Shown here: one piece after another, positions 16,061 through 29,500 of the stretch
Numbering within the stretch: position 1 is the first letter of the stretch
Layout: every line of letters begins with the position of its first letter
Assembly (NCBI GenBank): GCA_947561715.1
Contig: OX387204.1
Coordinates: forward strand, 2,547,001 to 2,611,000
DNA: 64,000 nt
Direction of reading: 5' to 3'
DNA from: Ascidia mentula
Taxonomy: Eukaryota; Chordata; Ascidiacea; Phlebobranchia; Ascidiidae
The notes under the pieces: model-generated
What the model was told of the DNA's origin: nothing
Databases searched by the model: none
The model's input: only the letters and a program-made list of their open reading frames with translations
Position numbers and translations under genes: made by a program

Positions 16061-19000
16061 CCCGAGAGACGCTTTGACAGCTTTACTCCTCGCGCAGAAG
16101 TTTGGTTTTTATTCCGGTCGCAAACGCATTTTCTCCACTGTCCAACAACTGTCAACAAATGTCCACGTTGAGGGAAAGGTGATATTCGCAATTCGAGTCT
16201 AAAAATATCGTGGAGAAACCGATATCGCGTGACTTGTCCCAAAACTTTGCTGTTTTCACTTCTCCTCAGGTAAATGGCTCGTAGCTGTTCCTGGCAACGG
16301 AGCAAAGAACATAGGAACATCGAAAATATTGTAATTCGCATAATGGTTGTACAATGTTGACGTGACTGGTTGGAGCTTTGCACGCTATTCTGGTGCAGCA
16401 ACAAACTATGCAGAGACTTTCACGCATATCGTGTAAATCAACAACTTCCCTGACAAAATCAAAGGCTTTGTTTCATCAAACCTAGATCATTGCATCGTAA
16501 TGCGTGTATTTAAAAGCTATAAAGACATGGACGTTTTTGTTACTGGAAAACGCCGAAAAGCTACGAAATCCATATAATTATAAATGGCGTTTAACCGACT
16601 CATAAAGGTTCCACGTTTATAAATCATTTTGGACAATGTATCGCCATGACGCTCATTAAAAAAGCAGTTATTAATTGTCATACCAGTCCCTTGCTTCATA
16701 ACATAGCGTCTGGTTAAATCGTGCAGCGACCATGAACCTCACAACAAACAGGCGCTATCGGCTTTGCTTCCACTAACTCTGTTAATTGCGTTTAACCTAT
16801 ATCTGAAGCCAACGATATGGAAATCTGTGTACGGTGTATATAGGGCCGACCGAGATAAAATGATTGGGTAAATGCATTACCGAAGGTACGCGAGACTCTA
16901 AACACAGACGCCATTACGAATGCTGTTTTTCACGTTTACAGTCCATTTGCGCTCGGAATGTTGTCTTTATTTGACAACAAGGCTTCATAGCATCTGGTGC
17001 CAAAAGTTAAGTGCGTCATTTGTGCTTGTGTTGTGAATGGTAAGAGATTGGGTTTTGTAAATTCCGAATACAGTACAACGCTTGAGTCTTTGCTGTTATG
17101 AAAATTCACGTCACAATATTGTAAGAACTTTAATGTCGTTACCACTCATTCACATTGGAAACAAAACGGCTACTTGTGAAGAAAGTTGGCGTGTTGCATC
17201 CGTTCGTACGACGACGCTATCGTACGAATAAAACTTGTCAACCGCTGGAGGCAGCATTTTACCACTTCTTGTTATTATTGAGCAGCGTTGGCTTATACGG
17301 CATCTTACCAATTTCTGGTTAAACCACTTCTTTGTCGACAAAATAAACCGTTCTGCTTTTTCTGAAGTGCTTATGTGGGCATTACCTGATAAATTTCACA
17401 AAATAGTGTTTGAGAAGTCGCTGCATGATGTCTGCATTACCATATGATACTGACTTCTTACATGTAAACATCGCAACAACGAATCTCCACTCAATTTTCT
17501 CGTTGAGGAATTTGTGTATTGTGCTCTGTCATCACAATACGACAACCGACCACCTCTATGACGTCACAGTGACCGCCGCCGCTTGGAAACAATCGTGACC
17601 GAACACAAAGAGGGGCGTTGGTCTCGAAGTATCGTCTCGGAGATCAGCAATCGTCCAAGTTTACGTTCGATAACGATCATCACCACAAGCATTTAATCCG
17701 ACCAAGCAAAGTCAGGTCGACATCGGCCGATGGGGGTAACGGGCCGTATATCGGCCGTGCGATCTGTTATAGAATATCTCGAAGAACGCCGGTGTAGATG
17801 TGGGGAGAATCGTGCGATTTGCGAGCGGTAAACCGTTGCGGCAGATTCCAAAATCTGATAAACCGTAATATCTGGCGGTTAAGCATAAACTTGGACCTGG
17901 CGCAAGCGCAAAACCGCTAACGGCGAGTAATGCATTGCAATTTCTCGGTGTTAACGTGGCCGCCAATAAAGATTTGATTGAGGACGGGCTGTCAGGAGCC
18001 AAGGCATTTTTGTCGTTCTTTCTTCAAATGCTACCTTACCATTTTAGCGGTAATCCGTTGTGCTGTTGTTGCGTAATCCCGTTCCTATATTTTGCACCTT
18101 TGTATCAATATAAAATTAATGTTAATGCGTTCGTCCACTTTCACATTTAGTAAATGCTGCTTTGGGCGCATGGGGTTTTGGAAAATATCCGCAAAAATTC
18201 ATTTGATATAAATGCAAGCTACTGAAACATGCAAATATCTTGGTATATTTATATTCGAACCTATAGGCTACATAAAACCAAGCCCTACAGGGCCAGAAAA
18301 GCTTATCCTGTCTGTTTATCGGACATCGCGGAGTCTACTGCACGTATGGCAGTCGAACTGTGTTATGATCACCCTTACAATTAGCCACAATGCATTCGTC
18401 ACACCGTATGGTAATTTACCCTGTGTGGAGATTTAAATACTAAAGATGAGTTTCCTTTGTCGATGGGTTAAGAAAGGGAATACAGCTCATTTGGCATATG
18501 ATCGGGAGATTAGACTGTCACTGTATTAGGGGCATTTGCATCCTAAAGCTAGCGAGCATCGTAAGCTGAGTAGAACATCCGTGTCGACAGCATGCAAATA
18601 TACATCGCAGTAAAACAGCCTGTACGCCGTGTGTCTCATTGTAATGTAACAATGGACTGACAAAGCAGAGGCGGCAAGTGATTGATTCAATAATGGTTTT
18701 TGAAAGAACGCATCGTGCACTTCTCAATTTTAAACGATGCACATCGGAGGATGCTGAAGGCATTTACATTTCTTTCACCTTCCCCGTGTTTTCGGGTTAG
18801 ACTTCAGTCGATCCTGTGCAGTCACCGTCGCGCGTGCGGTGACCTGCAATGCGTTAAGCTTAGGGAAATGTGCACTCTTAATTGCTCGCCAAAAAGTAAT
18901 TACCCACTGTGGGTTGGCGGGCGCTGCTACTGTAAACACCCTGTTATTGGGCTTGTATTTACGCGTCGGCTTGCAGCGCTAATTCCAGTTAGTATCAACA

Positions 19001-19491
19001 AACGTTGGGACAGTTTTCGAGCAATATTGCCGGGGCGCTTGCATTATAAACACACACCAGTCGGATTTTTGCCTCGTGGGGCGCTCTTGCGTCTCTGCGC
19101 CGCTGACGTTTGTCCGAGTGGCGCTCGGGAGAAAGGAAGAAACAAAGACGGGAGTTAAATGAGAGAGGGAGAGGGAAAGAGGCGGAGAGTGGAAAAAGAT
19201 GTGCGTTTATTGAGATTTGGTTTTGGAGAAGAGGCAATACTAACTTACTGAATTGTAGTTTATAACGCCCCTCTGCTGCTGGTTCTGTTTACGAATGTCT
19301 GCGCCCCGTCAACGGCAGGTGAAAAGCAGTCGAAAAGGCAGTGCACAAGTGTTACGTTTACGTTAAGACAACGCTCTAGTACGTGCGGTTTCAGCATTTT
19401 TTGGGGAAAAAACTCTGCGCAACGTGTTATTTTGCAGGTGGCGCACGTCGTTTTAAGGGCGTAACAACGCAGCGCCAAGCGCGGGTCAGGG

Positions 19492-19499
19492 TATATAAT
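19492..19499 (+). promoter_or_regulatory. Candidate TATA box upstream of DACH exon 1
   Basis: TATATAAT preceded by a GC-rich stretch (19441-19490), about 1 kb before the first coding exon. It could drive a transcript whose noncoding first exon splices to the acceptor at 20509-20511. Motif-based only. Confidence 0.3.
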
Positions 19500-20536
19500 T
19501 AAGACACCCGAATCAATACATTTTGGCGGTAATGCTTTAATTGCCTGTGACGATGCCCGTCCTTACAACGTCCCGAGCTGGTTGCAACACAAACCTAACC
19601 GCGTAATTCGGCCTCAAGGTTAGACTTTGATGTCGGGTCCGGACAGGGTCGATGGGTCACGGGCCTTAAGGAAGGTATTAGACATGGAAACGGACTGGGA
19701 GGCAGCCTTTGGAAAGTGTTTAATACCAGCAGGGAGGGGGAACAGGCAGGGGGCTTGCAAAGAAGAACTGTTTCCTTTCTAAGTTGCACAACAGACTGCC
19801 GTGGCATTTTTTTTACTTCCACCGCGCTCATTGTAAGTCGAGTCTTGGCAGCGGCAGGGTCATAAAATGCTCGGCTCCGACGAAGAAACAAAACTCAGCA
19901 ACTTGACTTTCTGCTTATCAGCTGTGGTTAACTGTGCCTCGTATTCACAATTTATATGTCAGTGTAAAATCAGAGGTTTCGTCCGAGGCAAAAAATAATT
20001 TACTTGCAATTATGTACTGAGTTAATTTGTGTAGAGTTAATCGTATGCAGAGTTAAAGCAAGCGCGAATGTATTTTTCAACAAGGTGGAAATCGTTAAAA
20101 GCGCCAGATCGTCATTTTGTGGCACTCATCACGGCCAACGGCGCGTTGAAAATATCCTCACAAGAGCGAGAGTACAGCGCATTAAATCTGGTCTGTTGAT
20201 TCGATTATCATTCATCCAAAACGTATAAGGCAACTCTTATAGTCGGTGCGGTCGCATTGAACAGCGGCGGTCAAATCGGTCAGACTGGGCACGCGGCTAG
20301 GTCAGGTGGAAAAGCTGTGAGCGATTTGTTCCGCTTTTCAATGTCGGATCTCCCATCCTCGGAGCCGGTTCCACGTCTTTCGTTGTCAGACTCAGTGTTT
20401 GTCGCAGGGTCCTGCGGGTAGAGCCGTTCACGGCCTGGGCATTAACTTTAAGGCTCTTTTTCGCAATTATCCTGTTGCAAATTGATCTTATTTATACTGT
20501 TTTGTTTGTAGGAACCAAGCTCTAGAAATAGTTTAA

Positions 20537-23500
20537 ATGTTGGTAATGCCTACAGGAGCGCCAATGCAGGCCAAGTGGGACTCCGCTAGTATGACGTCAC
20601 CCCAGATGCCCCCCTACAAGGTAAGAAATAATTTTACCCCTAAATTTGCAAAGCTGCTTATTTGCCAGGGCTGCATATTTGCCAGTCACGCACGTACTAA
20701 AGAGAACCTGAGCTTATAATTAGTAATATAAATTGCCTGGTCGGAATCAAGTTGCAACGCCGACGGAAGATCGGTGGCCGTTTTCCCGTTAAATCGAATT
20801 TTTTCTTCGACCGGCCATCACGCGTTGCGTAAGATTCTGTGAATTTTTGCCGCGTCTGCTGCTTATTTTTGGAGAAGTTAATCGATACACCGGCGAGGAT
20901 ATAAACTGTCAGCGACCGCATACCCAATAAATTGGAAATTTAAGTTGATTCGCACAAAGGTATTTGCATCAATATATGGAAAGACTGAGATTTTCGCACA
21001 AGCGAATTTAAATTAAAAAGATATAACATGTTTTTAGTCACAAACGTTTGCGTTTATACCGTGGTAAATTTCAAACAGTTTAAACCGGTTCCATTTTTTG
21101 TGTGTTTGTGTTAAAGAATGAAAACATGTTTACCGTGCGTGTCGATTCGAAAAGTGAATTCTGATAGTTAATTCTTATCGCCACCTGCCAATCACATACA
21201 TCGGCAAATTGTGTCTGACGAAATGGGTCAATTTGTCAACGGCCAATCTTATTGTACACACAACGAAAACTGGGTTAGTTGTCATGTCATTGCCGCCGGA
21301 ACTCCACCGCCCTTTGCGTCGTGCACTTCACCTCCAAGTCTCCGCAAAGTGAGTTATGCTCACTGGTCTGTGCATATAAACAATATCGGGGCGCGGTACC
21401 TTCTAAAGAGCAAACATTTGTTATTAACGTCGAGTGATCTTCCTTCGGCATTTTCTTTAAGAGTTTGTTTAAAACTGTGGTGGACCGGTCAAAGTATAAA
21501 CGACTACCGGGTTGACGCCTTTTGCATGTCATTGTATTTTAGAGTTGTAACCAAAAACAATTTATTTTTTATTCGGTTTAATAACATTATGACGCACCAG
21601 GTTTAAGGGATGGATTTATGGTGAAACAAGCATTGACTATTTGGCGAAAGTTGCGTTAAAATTTCCGCACTTCATTTTTACTTCTGTTAAGTGTTGTTTC
21701 CCGTGTGTTTGCTTTCCACTGAAATGTTAGTGTTAAGCGCTAAGTTTTCATCACGCTGCGAATTCGTAATACTTAACCATTGGACGTCGAAAAAACACTC
21801 TGCAAAAGTCGTCTTCTGACATATTGTCACCAGGCGGGGTCGCGCGCAAGGTCAAAAACATTTATTTACGGCGCTCGCAGCTGGAGAGCAGAAGACAAAC
21901 TCTGAAGAGCCCCACCCTTCACCCGTATTGTGACGTCACCAACACGAGTCGAATCGCTTGTTTTTTCGCGCGCGCATAAAGTTTAGCTCGACGCGCGCGA
22001 TAAGTAATCGGGATTACGATAAGCGTTGCGCCGTCAGGTAAATATTGCTGAGCGACTTGTGGCAGTTTCAAATAGCCCCTGCCTGTACCGTACTACTGCT
22101 CTATTTGCAGTCGAAAAACGCGCAACGATAACACGTGTCAACTTAGGTAACAATGCTACTTTGTTACGTATGTATATGTACTCGCGTCGCTTGGTTGAGA
22201 AACAGCGTCCTCTTGTCGCACTCTGACAGTCGCTACCTTTCGGGTTGTCCTTTAACAAAACAGCGATTTTCTTTTGTTTTCACGTGTTCCGTACGATGAT
22301 ATTCCTTGCGTGGTCCACGTGGCCGAGGCGTGTCCGAAACCAGAAGTTCCGCCTTCTCTCGAACATAAAATCACAACGGCATAAACTTCACGCTTCGCCA
22401 ATAGTCAAAACCGGTCGCAGGAATGAACTTAACTTCTCATATATTACGTTTTGATGTTATGACAACGCGAGTTTTCTGGCATTAAAAGTTATTGGAAAAG
22501 TTTCAAAATGGCGCCGGTGATGGTATTTGTGTCAAAGTCGTTGGCCGCCATTTTGGTATTTCACTTTCACCGGTTTAGCGTGTGGATGGGTAACTCGATC
22601 CCAGCTGCTGGAGCTCGAGCATCAATCTGATCCCCTTTCCTTCGTTTTGTCCAGGGGGGCTGCCGAAAATTGAGGCCTACGAGGCGTCGATGACTTGTAA
22701 TTATTTCCAAATCTATAACGTGGTCGATTTATAGCGAAGGCAAATAGATTTTCTGAAGGTTTGCGCGGGAACCGGCGACAGAATTATGTTTCCTGCTTCG
22801 CCGGGTGAAGCCGAAACGACCATGATTTATCCCCTGCACATAAACTGTTTAAGCCACGCGCACGCTTTCGCCAGACCTAAACCGAATTGTTTGCCTGCAA
22901 TGTTTGAAATTGCCGGTCTGAACTGAGCGCCACATAGCGAAGTGGAATTAACGGAGGGGCAAAGGCGCGTTCGTTCATTGCAAAATTAGCACTGCAATAT
23001 TTTTCCCACGCTTTTGAAGCCCATTTTGCGCTCGCGGGAAGTGATTGTGACATCATAAACACTTTTGTTTGGTCTCGCGCGCGGTCATGGCAGTGTCACG
23101 CCGAACCCGGCCAGCTGTGTAGCCGTAGTACGCCCGAATGCCTATTGCGACCAATTTATTCCACATCTCGGCATGAATATTCGCGTACAAGACAAATGGC
23201 CATGGACGCTTATTATGCTGCGATACCAACTGCGGCGGTTTCCTATTTAGTTTCATCGCCCACAATGAGTTATGCGTTTTTATGGTGTTGGCGTGGAAAA
23301 GCAACTTGATACGAGGAGCTTGGTGGTGCCAATTGCGGACATGCAAACGGCAAGCGAGCATTCAAAACGCATCCAATACAGATATTTCCAGCTAAATCAC
23401 AGCACGACTGAGCCATATGCGCGTGGGCGCAAGCTCTCTGTCGTTTCCGCGCCGCGTTTCTATATCTAATTGCTGTATTTGCGCAATCGTGTGCTTCAAC

Positions 23501-26500
23501 CCACTCCGAAGCGCGGATGCTTCTGTCCGAAGTCTGTCCCTTTGTCGGCAGCAGCGAATCAGATCTAATTACGTTTCCGTTCCGACCAGAACCACAATCT
23601 ATACGTTCATTCCACGTTGGAGCGCGGGCTCTTAAAATTTTACGCTTTGCCGCGTGGGCTGCGTTACAATACGATTTAGGCTCGGCTTATAGCGGAAAAC
23701 GTTTGGATTCAGTCCCGCGACAGAGAGAAGCATGCCACGTGTTCGCTCCCATGTAACGCGGCTGTGGTATTGCTGCATTCTGTGGGGAATGCTCCATAGG
23801 TGTTCCAGCAACCTAACAAGACGAAAAAGGCGCGACAGACCGTGTGGGGATGGTTAATTACGGCTGGAAGTTGTCTTGATGTTTCTGACGTTGGCGGTGC
23901 GGCTTCTGCGAATATTGTTTCACATTCGTTGCCGCTCCCCGGGTACAGCCAGGTTTTCACACAACGGCCCGCCTGCCCCCCCTGCGGCTGCAAATTAATC
24001 TAAATTACAATTTGCACGGGAAATGGAGCCAATAGGAAAAGAGAGGGGTCGTTGCCGGAGCTCGCGGGCCACGTATATATAAGGGGGGCTTGTCCCAGAG
24101 TGAAACAAATGTTGGGCAACGTTGCTGTTTTTTGGTTAATAATAGCCTGTGTTTCCTCTGTGCCTCGATATGTGGCGCCTGGGTTATTAATCCGAATTGC
24201 TGATTGGCCACGGTGATGGGAAACGATCGTCCATTTATCACGTCTACATTCGTTTTGCAACGAAAGGGGGATTGCGATGCCTTTCGCCGAGCATGCAGCC
24301 ACAGTGGTGTTGCCAGGCAACCGCCATTGACTTGTACAATGTCTCACACTTCACCCTTTCGTTAACGACTGGCGAAGGTTGCACTCATTGGTGACGAACC
24401 GACATATTTTTTTCCGTATTTTCACCAGAAACAAAAATGTCTTTTGTTTGGGCAACAGGCTATTTTGAAAACTTCCAATTTGAACAATTAGATTTTTTGC
24501 AAATGATTCTGCCAATATCATCCAAGATAGACGCAATCGGACCCATTGCACAAACGAACTGGCGTAATGTGACGTCCGCCAAGAGTGATGTACGACCAAT
24601 TTCGCTGCTGAGATGGTCGGCTTTTGCCATGTACTTCCCGCCGCGTTAACAGGCGCCAGTTCCCGTGTAAATTGAAGTCGAAGCCCGGCGCCCGTGCGGA
24701 AATTAGGAAATTAAGGATTGCAATGTTCCGAAATTACAATGGGAAACAGTTTATCTTGATAGATGAGACCATTATTATTTGCGATCACCCTTTCCAACAT
24801 ATCGTATCGGGCCGTTCGTCGGGTTATTTATTCCCTTTGTTCGGCGTTGCAAGTTTTTCTACTGGCTGTTGTTCCATAACCACCTCTTGTTGTTATTTGT
24901 TTCGCCATTAGCTCAGCGTCATTTACTTTCACAAAAACTTGGGCAAATGTTTTGGATTGTCCAGCATGTAAAATGTTGTTTGTTGCCTTCGCTGCCAAGC
25001 ATAATATTCACTTGAATCTAAATACTGCCAGATGAGGACTTCAAGTTGATTCAAAATACTGTATTCTCTACTCCAAATCATGCCATTGTTTTTAACACAA
25101 GTTAATTTAATCAAAAGCAGCTTAGCCCCTTTTAAAGAGTGTTAGTTATCAAAAACCAACGACAATTTTCTTCTTGTAGATGGAACGGCCAGCGTACAGC
25201 ACTCCACCACCTGTTGAAAATACACCTGCCAACAACGAGTGTCGAACCGTTGACTTGCGAGGAAGACAAGTGGCCAGCTTCTGTCTCAATAGAGAGGAAT
25301 ACATTTGCTTGCCGCAGGTCAGTATCCAAAGCACGTTTCTCCTCGCGTGGGTTTGAGCTCGCTGCTGCTTGGAGGTGCTTACATTTTTAAGTATAACAAG
25401 CGCCAACATGTGTAACAAAATGCGTTATTTGAGAACGGTGTATAGGCGACTTTAAAACGTAGCAACTGTTTTTTCACATTGAAAAGAAACTGTTCGTATT
25501 TTTAATTTTTCATAACCAAGAATGCTTTGTACGGCGGTCTGTTTTACATGTTACATATTCAGTCTCCAGTTGTGTGAACTGTAGCGGAAAACGTTTACAA
25601 CAAAAGAGTTGTAAACAACAGCTTTGAACCAACGATAAAAATATTCGCCAGTAAATATCAACTTACTGCGTGGGCTGTTTCGACGGAAATTTTCCACCGT
25701 CTCTAATCTATTTGTCAACACAAGGGTTTGCGACCGTCCTGATTATCGGTTGCTTTAAGCATTTAGCCAGAAGTCTTGTGTACTCGGCGGTCAGCTCGAT
25801 TATCAATTTATTTCCAACGACTATCAATCTATCAGATAAAAATTCCGCAAACTAAGTGGCTTCTTGAACACAGGCTACCTTGGTAGATGCCTTATGTTTA
25901 GAATTTAAGCGAAAAATGTTATTCATACAACTGGAATCAGCTGTTTGCTAGGTGGTACCGATAGGTCTGTTTGTTAAAATTTTAAGATGAATTTTATCGC
26001 TCTGGTTGCAAAGCTCGCATTGAACTCACATAAAACCACGGTGTAATTGAATCTTTTCACAAATTATCGACAATCTTAATCGTGAAGCGGCGACGAATAG
26101 AGAAAAACAAAAGAAAAATGCTTTGCTGATCGACCCATCGCCAATAAATGCAATCAGGAAGCAACATCTTGTTTGTCAGCAGTCGATAATAAACAATACC
26201 TTTCGCGCACTTTAATCTCGACATCGATTTTGCATCCAGCGATTTACAACCTTCGAGCCGATGTTTCAATTAACTTAGGTCGACAAATAAAACATAAACT
26301 TGGTTGTCATTACACACGCTGTAAAAACACATCTGTTTGTGTGGTGGCAAATGTGTGACGTCTGACTTGTGTTCAGGCTTTTGATCTTTTTCTCAAAAAC
26401 CTGGTTGGAGGGCTTCACACTGTCTACACCAAACTCAAACGCCTCAGCATCCATCCCGTCGTCTGCAACGTCGAACAGGTAGGAACACATATTTTTTACT

Positions 26501-29500
26501 TTGTTGGTCTTTCTGCTTCTACCACTGGTGTAGGTTGTGATCGTTTTTGTTTTATTTATTTGAATTAATCACTGAAAGAATTGCTCCAGTGACATTTAAA
26601 AAGGGTAGTTTATCATTAAAAACATTCACAAATGGTAGTAGGAATTTGTGTATCGAATTGTGTTACGATTTACAAAATAAAAGAAGAAACAATTCACAAC
26701 CGCATTACCAAGAACTGACGTGGAAGCGTCTTTATATGAAACCACAATACCCCTAGCTTTTTTTTAACCCAACCGAAATTTGGGGCGCTGGAATTTCCCT
26801 CATGAATCCACAAGACACCTTCCTCAACGAAAGGCAAAAAATATGAGAGATCACATTAATGCTGGGGGGAGTTGAGTTCTAATAAGTTTACCTTCTGTGT
26901 CGTCATATCCGCGGTAAGCCACACAATACCCTACGACGCAACACCCCCTTATAGATAAGAAAATAAATGGTTATTTCGTCACGCGAGTGGAGTTAGAACT
27001 GGCTCTCGTTTATTAAAGCTCTTATTTCCCGTCACGAATAGAATGGTTGATAGAAAAGTGAGGCCGCAAAAGTCCCCGAAATACGTTGAGAAGCAGTGAT
27101 TAACCATATAAGCTATTCAAGGAAGTAAATGAGATATTCGTCTGCGATTACGTCTTAACAACCCTTGAGCCCTTTTACTTCTGCACCTTGTTCGCATGAA
27201 AGCAAGTGGCCCCGCACGATTGTGAAAATAATTTTTTTTTGCTCCTGCTGCGAAAATTCGATGGCTTTTTAATTCTGCTGCAAAGCCTGTTTTTATTCCT
27301 TAGTTTTCAAATTGTGTACAATGTTTTGCTGGAGCCACTTGAAAATCAATTGTCTCAATCCAAACACGCGCTTCGTATCAGCGTGTTTATCGTGTAAACA
27401 TTTTTCGTGGCCAGATATAATAGTAAATGGGTATCAGATCGATTAACGAGACTGTAAGGATTTTGTGATGCGTTAATGACAGAAACAAGGCCCTGTTTGA
27501 ATCCTTAAGCCGTAAATTATTTCATGGTTTCAAAAATGTGCTGCAAGGTTTTGAAACAAGCCGCATAAACAACCAGAACGTCCGTGTCTGCCAACTTGCT
27601 GCTCCAAACACTGAGAGACAAGTTCCAGACCCCATTTCAAACAGTTTATTACCAGATAGACCTGTTTCTTGTGAGCATTCCAATTCGTTTCATCTCCCCC
27701 AAGCCTCCTGGCTTTCTTCAAGAATCTATTTCGCGTAAACAATGCGTCAATTATTGTGTCACACAGGTCAGGATTCTGCGCGGCTTGGGCGCGATCCAGC
27801 CGGGCGTAAACAGATGCAAGCTCATCACCCGCAAAGACTTCGAGATTCTCTACCAAGATTGCACTACTGCCAGGTCAGTTACAGTTTCAATAACAAAACA
27901 AAACCTTGTGTGTTTATGCCATAAAACGACTATGTACACAAGGGTACAACGGAACGTTTGTTACGTTTGTGTATTTAAACCCCCGTTTGTTTGCCACGAT
28001 TTGTTAACGGGGTGCTTACGTTTTTACTCCATCACAAACTCGCGATGCGCGTTTGCATCTCCGACCCTTCGCGATGACGTGCGCGAATTTCTAGTAACAC
28101 CTTATGTAATAAGTTAAATTTTACTGGTTGGTAGGGAATAATGCCGTGCCTTGTGTGATGTGGTTTAAATCGGATCTAGTTTGTTTATAAGTAAGTCAAA
28201 CTGTAGATAGGTCCTGGTGGTTGCTTTGTTTACATTCCGGTCCAGCGGCCGACATTTTGGTTTTAATTAAACCCACCCGAAACCGACTCTCTAATCCACG
28301 CCACCGCAGTCGCATTTATGACGTCACAAATCCCCGCCTAGCGCCAGGCGCTGCCAGATAAACAATATTTATCAAGCACGATTGTTGTTTTGGGCGTTCT
28401 CGAATTCCTGTCTCATGTCTCTGGCACGTTTCAATTTAAATGATGACGTGACATTTCAAATAAATGTGCGTCATCAAAGATCAAACTGTTGATTGTGCAG
28501 TGGTTTGTGTCTGTAATTCCGATTGATTGAGTGCAGTTGTGTTTATATGAACTGCAAGTGCCAGGGTGATCTAATGGACATCATGGTTTCTATTATAATT
28601 TCTACGCGAGTTTAGATTTAAAGCAGCAGAGGCAGACAAAGTTCCTTATATGGGAAAGTTGAATACCATGAACAATTATTCGGGGTTGTCCGAGGCCAGC
28701 GAGTCTCTGGTTTCATAGCCCGTCGAACAAACACAAACAAAAAACAAAGTTTACCCGACTTCCGTCTTTACTTGGAAACTCCTGAGTCTCTACAATGCGT
28801 TCGGTGTCATAACATTACAACATTTCCGCTCGCGTTAAGTTTGAAAAGTTCTCCGTAAAGCAAACAGCACTTCCGCCCTTGAGAAAAACCTCGTTTCCCG
28901 CATTGATATCAAAGCAAGTGATTCGAAATTCCACTAACCGCACGTTCGTAATACCCAGCCACCCGAAACGGCAATAAAAATACGAACAGAGACGTTTCAA
29001 GCTAGCTCGGAGGATGTGGCGCTCACCATCTACAGGGCACAGAAAGGCCAATAGTTTCAGCAAAGTATCAGACGTTAACTTTAGTTCGTTCACCAGAATA
29101 TAGACGTCGCGATGTCGTTCAGTAAATGACTAACAAATATTCCAAACACCCCTTACACAAACCCACGAAACATATGCAAAATAATAGGATCATGTTTTAT
29201 AAAAAACGGGGTGGGGGCGTTTGTAAATTGGATAACCAAATCAGTAAGTACGTATAGCGAGGCGCATTTGCGATGCAAATTGAAATTCACCGTGGGGTCA
29301 TCAACCTTTTTGAATAAACAAAGCGTTCTATGTTAATAAATTTTCCTGACACAGCGAAGGTTTCAAAACTGAAAATTCCTCCCCCTGTAATGAAAGCACG
29401 AATAAATCACGACCGACTTTTCAGTACCCCACGCCACAAACCGTGCGCCCCATATTCAGTAACCCCTTGCAGATTATCGGTAAGCGAAAAACAAATTTAC

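Larger units (their letters stand above)
15157..20511. other. Intergenic, CpG-rich upstream DNA of DACH
   Basis: No supported exon. CpG density rises sharply from about 15.6 kb rightward. It contains X-box-like sites (16048-16060, 16287-16298), a perfect TGACGTCA (17559-17566), an ATCGGCCGAT palindrome near 17724, and a TATA-like motif at 19492. The 157-codon minus frame at 15931-16404 and the 152-codon plus frame at 18700-19158 are arginine/cysteine-rich translations of GC-rich DNA with no recognisable domain; I do not call them. Confidence 0.5.
20621..25179 (+). other. DACH intron 1 (4.6 kb), CpG-rich, candidate promoters
   Basis: No coding exon found. It holds a CRE palindrome (21931-21938) followed 45 bp on by CATAAAG (21975-21981), opposed AAAATGGCG and CGCCATTTT motifs at 22506-22555 (YY1-like), a TATA box at 24074, and a perfect X-box at 24309. 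The frame at 21211-21606 matches no family. Confidence 0.45.

Noticed and set aside
15931-16404. 157-codon minus-strand open frame
   Set aside because: No domain or splice context; CpG-rich noncoding DNA often leaves long arginine-rich frames open.
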